This document shows positions 53,264-63,223 of a DNA stretch of 64,000 bases, in pieces. Under the pieces are notes generated by a model. It searched no databases. It had not been told where the DNA came from and saw only the letters and a list, made by a program, of their open reading frames with translations. The position numbers and the translations under genes are program-made. This DNA is from Streptococcus suis. Its GTDB lineage: Bacteria; Bacillota; Bacilli; Lactobacillales; Streptococcaceae. Location: assembly GCF_002964575.1 (NCBI RefSeq), contig NZ_POQQ01000026.1:1-64000 (forward strand), given 5' to 3'. How positions within the stretch are numbered: position 1 is the stretch's first letter; each line of letters opens with the position of its first letter.

Positions 53264-53331
53264 AAAAAAGGCAAAGTTATCCCGTTGTTCTATAACTTCC
53301 GCTTCATTGCGAACAACAGGCCCCTTTGCCT
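53264..53331 (-). promoter_or_regulatory. ANTAR dual hairpin and terminator in the eutP-cob leader
   Basis: P1 (53318-53331) is AGGC-AAAGGG-GCCU and P2 (53298-53313) is UUCGC-AAUGAA-GCGGA, both with A1/G4 loops closed by C-G. The right arm of P2 runs into the terminator stem GAAGUUAU with AUAACUUU, followed by GCCUUUUUU (53264-53302). A competing long fold pairs AAAGGCAAAG with CUUUGCCUUU. EutV should allow transcription into eutP and the cobalamin genes. Confidence 0.88.
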
Positions 53332-53347
53332 TTTATATATTAACAAG

Positions 53348-53379
53348 TATAGTATATACTATATTCCAGTCTTCGTCAA
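53348..53379 (-). promoter_or_regulatory. Sigma-A promoter for eutP-cob with a 16-bp palindrome over the -10
   Basis: Minus-strand TTGACG (53374-53379), a 17-base spacer and TATACT (53351-53356). The perfect palindrome TATAGTATATACTATA (53348-53363) covers the -10 box and part of the spacer, so a dimeric repressor could block the promoter there. It may also be chance in AT-rich DNA. Confidence 0.8.
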
Positions 53380-53398
53380 CTTAAAAAATGAAGCAAGC

Positions 53399-53866
53399 CT
53401 ACCTAAAATTCTTATCCCACTCTCCATCATCATTTTTTCGAGTATAAAAGAACTCAGACAAATCTGGGTCATCCATGACTTTTAGGATTTCTAGCAAATC
53501 ATAGGCTAAGTCCATCTGCGGTAAGTCTGTTTTATTGACCCAACGTACCTCTCCCTCTTCAGTTGATTGAAGGGTTCCAGTAAACTCCGTTGCCTTATAG
53601 AGAAAGACCAGATAGCGATGCCCTTCCTTGTCAGGCCAATGCTTGATACCAACCAGATGAGCGTTTGTGATGACCAGGCCAGTTTCTTCCTCAACTTCCC
53701 GAACAACCGAGTCATAAAAATTCTCACCTTCTTCAACATGCCCACCAGGAAAGGCAACACCTGACCAACGATAGCGTTCAGGGTCCCGAATTTGCACGAC
53801 GACATTCCCATCCTTATCTTCAATCAAACACATATTGGTCAAGGTAACCGTTTCTTTTCTAGCCAT
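53399..53866 (-). CDS. Nudix hydrolase (MutT/8-oxo-dGTP type)
   Basis: This 155-residue protein has a complete Nudix box GX5EX7REUXEEXGU spanning FPGGHVEEGE to REVEEETGLVI (near residues 40-64). The close streptococcal relatives are annotated as 8-oxo-dGTP diphosphatases, but substrate is not predictable. It overlaps the GNAT gene by eight bases and has no terminator before the eutP promoter. It is not part of the cobalamin pathway and marks the flank of that block. Confidence 0.88.
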   Translation of the reverse strand: MARKETVTLTNMCLIEDKDGNVVVQIRDPERYRWSGVAFPGGHVEEGENFYDSVVREVEEETGLVITNAHLVGIKHWPDKEGHRYLVFLYKATEFTGTLQSTEEGEVRWVNKTDLPQMDLAYDLLEILKVMDDPDLSEFFYTRKNDDGEWDKNFR

Positions 53867-54362
53867 TTTCTCTCTCTTTCTGTTTAAAAATCATTCTATA
53901 TTCTGTACGTTCTGCCCCTAAATTGACAGTTTTTTTGACACCATCAAATCGAAAACCAACTTTTTCATAGAAGGCAATCGCACGCGCATTCCCCTCCAAA
54001 ACCCAGAGGGAAATCTGTTTGTAGCTCTGCAATTTTTCCAAAGCCGCCTGCATGAGCTGATAACCAATCTTTTGTCCGTAGTAGTCCGACAAAACATAAA
54101 GAGCATAAATCTCCCCCGCTGGCTGTAAATCCTCCTGACTGCTGGCGCCGTAGCAGGTAAAGCCGACCACCCGCTCATCCACCAGAGCTACCAAAATATT
54201 TTGAGGATAACGAACAGCCCAATCTTGACAACGTTCTAAGGTATAGACATTCTCTAAAAACTCCTGTGGCAACAAGTCTGCATAAGCTTCCTGCCAAGAC
54301 TTCCAATGCACATAAGCCTTGCCTTGTATTTCCGTCTCTGACTCCATAGGTTTGATAAGCAT
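53859..54362 (-). CDS. GNAT-family N-acetyltransferase
   Basis: This protein of about 167 residues has the acetyl-CoA site YYGQKIGYQLMQAALEKL followed by LWVLEGNARAIAFYEKVGF. The substrate is unknown. The ATG at 54362 follows AGGGGG; the longer frame (20 codons more) begins inside the upstream terminator and is rejected. A likely promoter overlaps that terminator. Confidence 0.88.
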   Translation of the reverse strand: MLIKPMESETEIQGKAYVHWKSWQEAYADLLPQEFLENVYTLERCQDWAVRYPQNILVALVDERVVGFTCYGASSQEDLQPAGEIYALYVLSDYYGQKIGYQLMQAALEKLQSYKQISLWVLEGNARAIAFYEKVGFRFDGVKKTVNLGAERTEYRMIFKQKERENG

Positions 54363-54387
54363 ACGATACCCCCTGAACTTTTCCTCT

Positions 54388-54416
54388 AGTATACAGCAAA
54401 AAACAAGTTGGCACAA
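54388..54416 (-). promoter_or_regulatory. Weak candidate promoter for GNAT-Nudix
   Basis: Minus-strand TTGTGC (54411-54416), 17 bases, then TATACT (54388-54393). The -35 lies in the loop and arm of the preceding terminator, so termination and initiation are tightly packed. Confidence 0.45.
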
Positions 54417-54430
54417 GACCAACTTGTTTT
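54399..54430 (-). terminator. Terminator after the M26 protease gene
   Basis: AAACAAGTTGG and CCAACTTGTTT pair around a short loop, and the minus strand continues TTTTGC. It lies four bases after the protease stop codon. Confidence 0.8.
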
Positions 54431-54433
54431 AGA

Positions 54434-57400
54434 TTATGGATTGAAAATAGATGCTCTGAAATCAGCTGTATCCAGCATCATCGCTTGGTAAATCTTAACT
54501 TTCAATGCATGGACTTTACTGTTATTTGGAGTAAATGTTTTGCCTTTTAAGTCAGCATCCACAGCTTCATTCATCAATTTTTGAAGTTGTTCAAAGCTTG
54601 TGATAGTCACTTCCTTGGTTGAGTTTGAATTACCAAGTTCATACTGCATGGTAAATGGTTTCAACTTACCTGCAGTTGCCTTGTTGACACGCTCAGCAAA
54701 CATAGCTTTCTTAAATTCTTCCCATGTCTTATATTGACCCTTAAAGACTTGATCCAAAACATGCTGGTCTGTAATCAGTCCAGTATCTTTCTTATTCCAA
54801 TTATCATAGATAATAGAATTTTGACTCATTGCATAATCAGACAATTGACCAGAAGTATACGGAACAAATCCTTCCGTATAACCCTTAGCCGCAAGCAACT
54901 CAAAGGCCATGCGACGGAACATCATGTCGCCAGGTGAACCTTTCGAATTTGAAAGGGCAGAGAAGTTGGCCGCAAACATTGGCGTACTCATATAACCATT
55001 GCGATCCCATTTTTTGCTTGTCTGATTCGGATTCATATATTGACGTTGAACAATAATGCTGTTATCAATCAAATCCTCAAATGATTTCAGATTCGAAACC
55101 TCGTCATCCGTCAAGGAACGGGCACTATTTCCAGCATGCGTATCAACGCCATTATTCTGAATATAATAGTTCTCCATCTTGCGAAGCCATGTTTTCTTCT
55201 CTTGATCCGTCTTACCAAGAACAGCGCTACCTTCTAAGTAATCTAATAGATAAAGTGCATCGAACTGATTATGGTAGTAGGCATTCAAATCAGCCTCACT
55301 ATTGAAGCGACTAACTGGCTCACCAACATGCACACGATTGGTTGATGAATCTAGGAAGACAGCATTCAAACCGAGGTTCATCTCTGTTGTATTAAAGACA
55401 TTTTGAAGAAGACCCTGAGCATAGACTTCCATACCTTGTCCATTTCGGCGACCGTATCCTTTCAGATAAATATCACCATCTTGGTTATGGACCATTTCGT
55501 GCGTATAGAGTGCAGTTCCGTAGTCCGACAACATATCATAATGAACAAAATAGGTTTCCTTACCATCTGCGTAGGCAGTCTTAACCCCTTTATCTCCATA
55601 CCACTTGTTAATTGGACCGTAGAAATCTTGAATGGCATCAATATCAGCCGTTAAGTCACGATAGGACTTATTACCAGCCGCATCGTACATGAGATACCCC
55701 TCATTGTTAAGAATTGTTCTGAAGAGCTTCTCACGATTTTCTTCATCAAGAATCTTATACCAGAAATCAGCATTATCCCGTTGACGTTGAGCAGCTAAAT
55801 CAACCATCTGACGTACCTTATCACGATTTTCTGCTGTTGAATAATCCGTAACATAATGCTCGTAGGAACCAATGGCAATTGTATTCAGGTTGGTAATGAT
55901 GAAGATATTCTCTTGTGGCAAGGTCAATAGCGGTAAGAGCATGTGAGCGTATTTCCATTCTGGATTCGTCACTTTATTATTCACAATCTTACTGTATGCA
56001 CCAATATTGTACTTACTATAAGTATCTGCCGCCTCCTGTTTTGCAGCCACTTCCGCTACTTGCGACTTGCTTTCAACAACATAGGCTTTGGTTGTTTGTT
56101 TGAACCACTCGTTGTCTGTCAGATTTGGCAAGAAGAGTTTGCGATAAGCCTCCACCATATCAAAGAGCGAAGCCTGCTTATTCTGCTTACCAATAGCTGA
56201 AGCATAGGTACTTACGTTGTTATGGGCACGAAGAACATCATAGCCACCATTACCGATTGCTAAAATCATATCAAGGGCAGAGGCAGCATCATTTCCGAAG
56301 AAATCAGGTTCAAAGATGGTCAAATCTTTGGTATTTACATCCCCGTAATTGATGTCATACCAACGGTTCAAGTAAGTCAAACCAAGAAGAAAGGCTTCCT
56401 TATTGTCAGTAATCTTCTCTTTTATGTAGGCTTCAGAAGCCTGTCCTTGACCGTTTAGGCTAGCAACTAAAATCTTACGGACATTGCTCTCTAGGTTAGC
56501 TTTCACCTGGTCAAAGCTTTCACCAAAGTAGAAATCTTTAGCTGTGCCAGTCTGTCTATTGGCATCTAATTTAGTCGGATAATTGACAACAGCTTTCATG
56601 GCATCTGAATCAAGTACTACACTCGATAAACTGTTTACCAAGTCGCTAACTAGGGCGCTTCTGTCATTCAAGAAGGATTCTGGCGTGTAAATCAAGTCCG
56701 TACCAGCAATCGTGTATTCTACCACGTGATTATTTTTGAAATCTTCCAGATAAGAAACTGTCTTATAATCCACCGTGCCATCCGCATAGTGAAGCATAAT
56801 CTTGTTAATATTGGCTTTCTCAGTATGGACATCTGCAATAAAGGATGTATCTTTCATTGGAACAACATCCAATAAGCGAACCTTGTTGAGCTTATCATCT
56901 ACTGCGATTTTATTTCCATAGTAAACAAGCAATTCCTTGTTATAGAATGGCAGGATTTTCTCCATATTGTAGTAGGCAGTTTCGTGGTCAGCCTGCGCCT
57001 TATCTAGTGATAGATAATTCACAGAATAAGGGTTTAGATTGAGAGATGTTGAATCCTCTAAGGTCGCCTGAATGCCCATTGCTTGAACTTTTGCCGCCGC
57101 ATCTTCTTGACTGATAATCGATACATTTGCAAGGGTATCGCTAGTGGTGCTAGCTGCATTCTTGACTTTGCCAGTTGGATTGACGACAAAACCAACAAGA
57201 CTTGTCGGACCAGTCATAGAGCTGACAACATTGGTTAAACTACCAACGTGCAGTGCATAAGGACCAGCAACTTGGTTAGAGCCTGCGATACCACCGATTG
57301 TGGCTTCTGTGCCAGTTGTTACAATAGAACCTGTAGCATAGGCATTATAAACACTTCCAGGTACATCGTACACAAGCATGGTTCGTCCTACAATACCACC

Positions 57401-60400
57401 TGCAAATTGGTTGGCATTACCTGGAATGGTAATGGTTGCATCTACTTTCGCATTTCCAACACTGGACATCATACCATTTCCAAGAATACCTCCAGTCAGA
57501 CTTCCGCCAGAACCAGTTGTTTCAATACTTCCTTTGAAAGATACGTCCTTGATGGTCGTATTAGAAGCAGAATGCACCAAACCAGATACATTATGTGGTC
57601 CTTTTAAGCTTGCTTCTACTGCCACGTTTGTGACGGATGCATTATTGGCATTGACAGCAATGGTAGCAAGAGGATTGGTGGTGCTTGTCTGTAAATGAGC
57701 ATTTTTGATGTCCAAGTTTTGAACTTTACCACCAAGGTTATAGAAAAGTGGAGCTTTCAAGTTACTGATTGAGAAGGCATAGCCATCATTTAATCCATCC
57801 AAGCTTCCGCTAAAATTCTGAACGTAAGAAGGTACATCACCAACTGGTACTTCATTGGCATCTAAGTGAGCCCCCAGTTTGAAGGTGCCTTTAGAATTTG
57901 CTTTCATGGCATCAATCAAAGCTTTGAAGGATGTGTAGGTATTGGCATCTGTCGCCATCTTCGGAATGTAAAACTCACGATTTGCAACGTATTGGCTGTT
58001 CTTATCCTCTACCAACTGGTCAAAGGAGGAAACCAATTTGAAGACTGCCTTGCCATTCAAGTTTGTTTCTTCAACGCTTGAAACTGGAAGATAGACTTCT
58101 TTAAAACGATCGGATGTTACCTTGATAAATAGTTCATTAGCCGATGCTGGAAGTTCTTCTAAAAACTCTTGACCGACATACTTACCATCTTTACGGCGGT
58201 AAACCATCACCGCATCAATATCCTTGATTTCAATCTTCTTGTAAACGAGGTCAAACTGACGCATGCTTTCAAGAATAGCTTCTTGCTCTGAGCTTTGCTC
58301 CTGCTCTGCCATTGTATATGAAATCTTTGTTTTGACTGTATAGTCTGTATAGAAATCAAGATTTTCCAATGTCAACTGGCCATTTGGATCTGTAATGGCC
58401 TCTTCTTTAACCAAGGCACCTGTATTGTCATAGAGAAGGGCAACAGCTCGATGGAAGTTAGCTGTTTCGTCTGTCAACTTGTAGCTGATAGTCGCTGACT
58501 TAGCATCCTCATTTTCAACCAAATTAGTAATAACAACTTGTGGTATTTTTTCAACCTTTGTACCACGCGCAATGACTTGCTTAACTGGTTCTTTGGTGAT
58601 CTCTTCTGTTACAGTCGGATTTTCCTGACGAACACCCTTGATGGTTTTATAGGTTGTGGTAATCGTTTTAGAACCATTTACCCCTGTTGTTACAACTTTT
58701 GTCTTACCTTCTAACAGTGTCGGATCATCAATATACTCCGTTTCAAAGGCAATGTCAACTCTTTCTGTGTCAGTTTCTGTAGCCTCGATTGGCTTGGTGC
58801 CTTTGAGAACTTCTTTGGTTGTTGGTTCTTCAAGGACTTTCTCAGTCACTGTTGGATTTGCTTGACGAACACCTTTGACTGTTTGGTAGGTAGTTGTGAT
58901 TTCTTTGCTTCCGTTCTTACCTTCAACGACAACTTGCTCTTCATCTGTATAAAGATCCGCTGTTTCAGTTATCTTGGTTTCAAATGGAATCTCTACCGTT
59001 TCTGTATCTGATTCGGTACTCTCGATTGGCTTGGTTCCTTTGAGAACTTCCTTAGTTGTCGGCTCAAGGATTACCTTTTCTGTTACAGTTGGGTTTGCTT
59101 GGCGATCACCGTCAATGGTTACATAAGTGGTGGTGATTTCCTTGCTTCCGTTTTTACCTTCCGTAAGAACTTGTTCTTGACCAACGTAGAGGTCAGCTGT
59201 TTCTGTTGTCTTTGTTTCAAATGGAATCTCTACCGTTTCCGTAACGGTTTCCGTACTTTCAACTGGAGTTGGGGTAGCCGTTTTCGTACCACGCGCTACT
59301 ACTTGAGGCACAGGCTGAGTGGTCACCGTTTCAGTGACTGTTGGATTTGCCTGACGAACGCCATTTATAAGAGTGTAGGTTGTTGTAACAGTCGCCAATC
59401 CATTTTGACCAGCTGTAATGATTTTTTCTTCACCGACTGGGAGGATCGCATCGTCTTGGTAGCTGATTTCAAATGGAATGACTTTTGTAGCTGATTCCGT
59501 CTCCGTTGTGACAGTATCAGCTTTCTTTGTACCAAGGCGAACAATCTCGGTCACTGGTGAATTTGTCACCGAACTTGAAACCTGCTCAGACTTGATCAAG
59601 ACACCATCAGCGTAGTAATTCTTAGTGACCGTAGTCCGAACACCTGCAACACCTGTTTGATCCACATTTCGAGTTCCCTCCGCCAAGGTGTCATCATAGA
59701 TGACTTGACTTTCAAATGGAATAGCCTCCGTGTTGGTCGTCGTATCTTCTGTCAAGATAACTTCTGGTACTTCATGCGATGGAGCTGTATCTGGAAGAGC
59801 AGTAACTGGTTTGGTACCAATTTTCACGACCTGATTAACAGGGGCTTGGCTGACCGTTTCTGATACAACTTCTGATTGAACCAAGACACCTCCAATGAAT
59901 GTTTGCTTGGTTTCAATAGTCTTTTGACCAGCCTGAGCTGTCTGTCTAGTACCTTCTGGGAGAGTATCGTCATAAATTTCCTCAGTTGTAAAGGCAATCG
60001 ATTCTGAATGGGAAGTGACTTCCTCCGTAACTGCTAAGGCTGGAACTTCGTGTGTTGGTGCCGTATCTGGAACATCCGTTACAATAGGCTCTTCAGCTTT
60101 TTTACTGCCAATCTCGATGATTTTTGGAGTAGCAGTTTTGGTAATTTCTGATGAAACTTCTTCTTCCTTCAGAACCTGACCATCTACCAGCGTTTGCTTG
60201 ATGGTAATAGTCCGCTCACCATTTTGACCTTCTTGAACAATTTTTTCTGTTCCCTCATCCAAGGCAGGATTTTCTACCGTCTGAGTTTCAAAAGCAATAA
60301 CTTCTGTCTTTGTGAGAGTCTTTTCAGTAATCGCAACAGCTGGCACTTGATGACTAGGTGCCGTATCTGGAACTTCGGTAACCACTTCTTCTACAGGCTT

Positions 60401-61021
60401 TTTCTCCTCTGCTGGAAGCTCGTCTACTGCTCTGCTATCTTTAAAATAGCCCACATAAACATAGCCTTCAATGTCAGCTGGCGCTGGCAAGGCCTGACCT
60501 GCTGATCTTTCTACCGTATGGTTGAATTGAGCCAAAATATGGCTAGTCAAGGCTGAGCTGGTCGGTGCCAGGAAACTTGCACCCGTTGCGGCAAGAATGA
60601 TAACTCCCGCAAGTTCCTTCTTCCCTTTTTTACCAATCTTTACAGCCAAAACCAGAAGCGTTAGACCTGCTACTGCCATGGCAGCATTCTCTATAACGCC
60701 TGTCTTTGGCAAGATTTTTGATTGACTATTGGTATTTGCCACTACAGGTGTCTTGCTCGCTCCTACTGGACGATAGACCAAGTAATAAGTAGCATCTGTC
60801 GCTTGAGCCAAACCTGGCAGGTCTCGAATAATCAATTCTTTTTCTGCATCTGTCAACTCTTGCTCAGTTACATAAGTATAATTAATTGACTGGGCACTAA
60901 TAGACGGTGCCGCAGCAATGGAAGTCGCAAAAAATAGGCTTGTCACCGTCGCTGAAACAAGACCTACCGATAATTTACGAAGTGAGAAACGCTCTTGTTT
61001 CTCGTTAAATTGTTTCTTCAT
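54434..61021 (-). CDS. Surface zinc metalloprotease, IgA1 protease/Zmp-like (peptidase M26) with seven G5 domains
   Basis: This 2195-residue protein has a YSIRK-like signal (FSLRKLSVGLVSA, from residue 12) and then LPKTG at 104-108 followed by two hydrophobic helices. That is the N-terminal sorting-motif layout peculiar to streptococcal M26 proteases. Residues about 240-820 hold seven G5 repeats, of which the fifth and sixth are the most alike. An M26 N-terminal/GLUG-like region follows. The zinc site is H1841-EMV-H1845 with Glu1865. It probably cleaves a host protein such as IgA1 or a glycoprotein; which one is not predictable. It has its own promoter. Confidence 0.93.
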   Translation of the reverse strand: MKKQFNEKQERFSLRKLSVGLVSATVTSLFFATSIAAAPSISAQSINYTYVTEQELTDAEKELIIRDLPGLAQATDATYYLVYRPVGASKTPVVANTNSQSKILPKTGVIENAAMAVAGLTLLVLAVKIGKKGKKELAGVIILAATGASFLAPTSSALTSHILAQFNHTVERSAGQALPAPADIEGYVYVGYFKDSRAVDELPAEEKKPVEEVVTEVPDTAPSHQVPAVAITEKTLTKTEVIAFETQTVENPALDEGTEKIVQEGQNGERTITIKQTLVDGQVLKEEEVSSEITKTATPKIIEIGSKKAEEPIVTDVPDTAPTHEVPALAVTEEVTSHSESIAFTTEEIYDDTLPEGTRQTAQAGQKTIETKQTFIGGVLVQSEVVSETVSQAPVNQVVKIGTKPVTALPDTAPSHEVPEVILTEDTTTNTEAIPFESQVIYDDTLAEGTRNVDQTGVAGVRTTVTKNYYADGVLIKSEQVSSSVTNSPVTEIVRLGTKKADTVTTETESATKVIPFEISYQDDAILPVGEEKIITAGQNGLATVTTTYTLINGVRQANPTVTETVTTQPVPQVVARGTKTATPTPVESTETVTETVEIPFETKTTETADLYVGQEQVLTEGKNGSKEITTTYVTIDGDRQANPTVTEKVILEPTTKEVLKGTKPIESTESDTETVEIPFETKITETADLYTDEEQVVVEGKNGSKEITTTYQTVKGVRQANPTVTEKVLEEPTTKEVLKGTKPIEATETDTERVDIAFETEYIDDPTLLEGKTKVVTTGVNGSKTITTTYKTIKGVRQENPTVTEEITKEPVKQVIARGTKVEKIPQVVITNLVENEDAKSATISYKLTDETANFHRAVALLYDNTGALVKEEAITDPNGQLTLENLDFYTDYTVKTKISYTMAEQEQSSEQEAILESMRQFDLVYKKIEIKDIDAVMVYRRKDGKYVGQEFLEELPASANELFIKVTSDRFKEVYLPVSSVEETNLNGKAVFKLVSSFDQLVEDKNSQYVANREFYIPKMATDANTYTSFKALIDAMKANSKGTFKLGAHLDANEVPVGDVPSYVQNFSGSLDGLNDGYAFSISNLKAPLFYNLGGKVQNLDIKNAHLQTSTTNPLATIAVNANNASVTNVAVEASLKGPHNVSGLVHSASNTTIKDVSFKGSIETTGSGGSLTGGILGNGMMSSVGNAKVDATITIPGNANQFAGGIVGRTMLVYDVPGSVYNAYATGSIVTTGTEATIGGIAGSNQVAGPYALHVGSLTNVVSSMTGPTSLVGFVVNPTGKVKNAASTTSDTLANVSIISQEDAAAKVQAMGIQATLEDSTSLNLNPYSVNYLSLDKAQADHETAYYNMEKILPFYNKELLVYYGNKIAVDDKLNKVRLLDVVPMKDTSFIADVHTEKANINKIMLHYADGTVDYKTVSYLEDFKNNHVVEYTIAGTDLIYTPESFLNDRSALVSDLVNSLSSVVLDSDAMKAVVNYPTKLDANRQTGTAKDFYFGESFDQVKANLESNVRKILVASLNGQGQASEAYIKEKITDNKEAFLLGLTYLNRWYDINYGDVNTKDLTIFEPDFFGNDAASALDMILAIGNGGYDVLRAHNNVSTYASAIGKQNKQASLFDMVEAYRKLFLPNLTDNEWFKQTTKAYVVESKSQVAEVAAKQEAADTYSKYNIGAYSKIVNNKVTNPEWKYAHMLLPLLTLPQENIFIITNLNTIAIGSYEHYVTDYSTAENRDKVRQMVDLAAQRQRDNADFWYKILDEENREKLFRTILNNEGYLMYDAAGNKSYRDLTADIDAIQDFYGPINKWYGDKGVKTAYADGKETYFVHYDMLSDYGTALYTHEMVHNQDGDIYLKGYGRRNGQGMEVYAQGLLQNVFNTTEMNLGLNAVFLDSSTNRVHVGEPVSRFNSEADLNAYYHNQFDALYLLDYLEGSAVLGKTDQEKKTWLRKMENYYIQNNGVDTHAGNSARSLTDDEVSNLKSFEDLIDNSIIVQRQYMNPNQTSKKWDRNGYMSTPMFAANFSALSNSKGSPGDMMFRRMAFELLAAKGYTEGFVPYTSGQLSDYAMSQNSIIYDNWNKKDTGLITDQHVLDQVFKGQYKTWEEFKKAMFAERVNKATAGKLKPFTMQYELGNSNSTKEVTITSFEQLQKLMNEAVDADLKGKTFTPNNSKVHALKVKIYQAMMLDTADFRASIFNP

Positions 61022-61055
61022 TATTTCTCAAATCCCCTTAAGAATATACTCTTCC

Positions 61056-61084
61056 ATTATACTCCCTCAAGTGCAAGGAAACAA
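61056..61084 (-). promoter_or_regulatory. Promoter for the M26 protease gene
   Basis: Minus-strand TTGTTT (61079-61084), 17 bases, then TATAAT (61056-61061), followed by an AAGGGG ribosome site before the ATG at 61021. The rest of the 216-base gap to uvrB holds only the uvrB terminator. Confidence 0.7.
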
Positions 61085-61191
61085 GTATTACGGTCCATTA
61101 CTCGTAGAAAATACGGATTCTATCTAAAAGTAAGAAAGTAGAAATAGGGACTTTGATTATATAACCCAAAAAAATACGGGAAATATTTTAG

Positions 61192-61220
61192 AAAAAACGA
61201 CTGGAATCCTTTTCCAATCG
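61192..61220 (-). terminator. Terminator after uvrB
   Basis: CGATTGGAA and TTCCAGTCG form a 9-bp stem with one wobble around a short loop, followed by six T on the minus strand. Confidence 0.85.
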
Positions 61221-61237
61221 CTATTTATCTTCTTTGT

Positions 61238-63223
61238 TTACATATTCTTCAACTCAATAACCATATCACGAATCTGAGCTGCCAGTTCAAAGTCAAGCAC
61301 TTCTGCTGCTTCCTGCATTTGACCTTCCAGTTTCTTGATCATAGCCTTGCGTTCGTCTTTGTTGAGGGCATTGAAGTCCACCACTTCTTCCTTGTCCTGA
61401 GTGACAGCCTTGGTCACGCTAATCAGGTCACGGATTTCCTTCTTAATGGTCTGTGGAATGATACCATGCTCCTCATTGTAAGCCATCTGGATTTGACGGC
61501 GGCGGGCTGTTTCTTCCATAGCCTTGCGCATAGACTCAGTAACCTTGTCCGCATACATAATCACATGGCCTTCAGAGTTACGGGCCGCCCGACCGATTGT
61601 CTGGATGAGCCCCCGTTCATTACGGAGGAAACCTTCCTTGTCAGCATCTAGAATAGCCACCAGACTGACTTCTGGCACATCAATCCCTTCACGCAAGAGG
61701 TTAATCCCTATCAAGACGTCAAAGACACCCAAACGCAAATCACGGATAATCTCCGTACGCTCCAAGGTCTTGATGTCCGAGTGCATATACTTGACCTTGA
61801 CGCCCATTTCTTTCAGGTAGTCGGTCAAGTCCTCTGCCATTTTCTTAGTCAGGGTAGTGATAAAAGTCCGCTCACCCTTCTCAACACGGGCATTGATTTC
61901 ACCCAAGAGGTCATCCATTTGGCCCATGGTTGGACGGACTTCCACTTCTGGATCCAAAAGCCCTGTCGGCCGAATAATCTGCTCGACAACGGTATCAGTC
62001 TGCTCCATTTCATAATCACCCGGCGTCGCAGATACATAGACTATCTGGTGGACATGGCTCTCAAATTCTTCCCTGCGCAGCGGACGATTGTCCAGTGCAC
62101 TTGGGAGGCGGAAACCATAATTGACCAACATCTCCTTGCGTGAGCGGTCACCATTGTACATCCCCTTAATCTGCCCCATGGTCATGTGGCTCTCGTCAAT
62201 CATAATCAGGTAGTCTTCAGGGAAAAAGTCCAGCAGAGTATATGGAGGCTCGCCCTCGCTTCGCCCATCCATGTGTCGTGAATAGTTCTCAACTCCGTTG
62301 GTGTAGCCCATTTCTCGTAGCATTTCAATGTCGTAGTCGGTTCGTTGTTTCAATCGCTGAGCTTCTAAGAGTTTTCCTTCTGCCTCAAAGACCTTGAGCT
62401 GCTCTTCCAGTTCCGCCTGAATCTTGGCAATGGCCGTTTCCATGTGGTCATCGTTGGTCACGAAGTGGGTGGCAGGGAAAATCGCCAAGTGGTCCACATC
62501 GCCCAAAACCTTACCTGTCAGGCTTTCAATCTCACGAATGCGGTCGATTTCATCCCCGAAAAACTCCACACGGAAGGCGTGTTCATCACGAGAAGCTGGG
62601 AAAATCTCCACCACATCGCCACGCACACGGAAGCGTCCCCGTTGGAAGTCGATGTCGTTCCGCTCAAACTGGATATCGACCAAGGAATTGAGCAACTGGT
62701 CCCGGGAAATCTCCTGACCTGGTCGCAGGCTGACCACGCTGTCAGAATATTCCTTTGGCGATCCCAAACCGTAGATACAGGAAACGGAGGCCACGACGAT
62801 GACGTCGTTGCGTTCGAGAAGAGCTGAGGTCGCTGAGTGACGGAGTTTGTCAATCTCATCATTGACCGAACTGTCCTTCTCAATATAGGTATCGCTAGAC
62901 GGTACATAGGCTTCTGGCTGGTAGTAATCATAATAAGACACGAAGTATTCGACCGCATTTTCTGGGAAGAATTCCTTGAACTCACTGTAGAGCTGACCAG
63001 CTAGAGTCTTGTTGTGGGCGATGACCAGAGTGGGCTTATTGACACGAGCGATGACCTGACTCATGGTGTAGGTCTTACCCGTACCAGTCGCCCCCATGAG
63101 AATCTGGGCTTTTTCACCCCCCTCGATATTATCCACCAAGGTTTCAATAGCTTGAGGCTGGTCACCAGACGGTGAGTATTTAGATACAAGTTTAAATTGG
63201 TTTTCAGTATTTCGGTTGATCAT
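61238..63223 (-). CDS. uvrB: Excinuclease ABC subunit B
   Basis: This 661-residue DNA repair helicase-like protein has Walker A in [14 protein letters not shown], the beta-hairpin [20 protein letters not shown] (in part), MIDESHMT as the DEAH-like box, GRAARN as motif VI and a C-terminal UVR domain ending [13 protein letters not shown]. The sequence is strongly streptococcal and is the best taxonomic marker in the window. Its ATG overlaps the upstream stop (ATGA). Confidence 0.98.
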   Translation of the reverse strand: MINRNTENQFKLVSKYSPSGDQPQAIETLVDNIEGGEKAQILMGATGTGKTYTMSQVIARVNKPTLVIAHNKTLAGQLYSEFKEFFPENAVEYFVSYYDYYQPEAYVPSSDTYIEKDSSVNDEIDKLRHSATSALLERNDVIVVASVSCIYGLGSPKEYSDSVVSLRPGQEISRDQLLNSLVDIQFERNDIDFQRGRFRVRGDVVEIFPASRDEHAFRVEFFGDEIDRIREIESLTGKVLGDVDHLAIFPATHFVTNDDHMETAIAKIQAELEEQLKVFEAEGKLLEAQRLKQRTDYDIEMLREMGYTNGVENYSRHMDGRSEGEPPYTLLDFFPEDYLIMIDESHMTMGQIKGMYNGDRSRKEMLVNYGFRLPSALDNRPLRREEFESHVHQIVYVSATPGDYEMEQTDTVVEQIIRPTGLLDPEVEVRPTMGQMDDLLGEINARVEKGERTFITTLTKKMAEDLTDYLKEMGVKVKYMHSDIKTLERTEIIRDLRLGVFDVLIGINLLREGIDVPEVSLVAILDADKEGFLRNERGLIQTIGRAARNSEGHVIMYADKVTESMRKAMEETARRRQIQMAYNEEHGIIPQTIKKEIRDLISVTKAVTQDKEEVVDFNALNKDERKAMIKKLEGQMQEAAEVLDFELAAQIRDMVIELKNM

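Noticed and set aside
53264..53331. Metal or cobalamin riboswitch before eutP
   Set aside because: The core sequences of known cobalamin or NiCo aptamers are absent; the ANTAR dual hairpin plus terminator explains the structure better.
59099..59494. 131-codon plus-strand frame opposite the G5 repeats
   Set aside because: Antisense shadow of the repeat region; rich in Phe, Arg, Trp and Cys, as expected from reverse-strand translation.
62444..62827. 127-codon plus-strand frame opposite uvrB
   Set aside because: Overlaps highly conserved uvrB coding sequence; no independent evidence.
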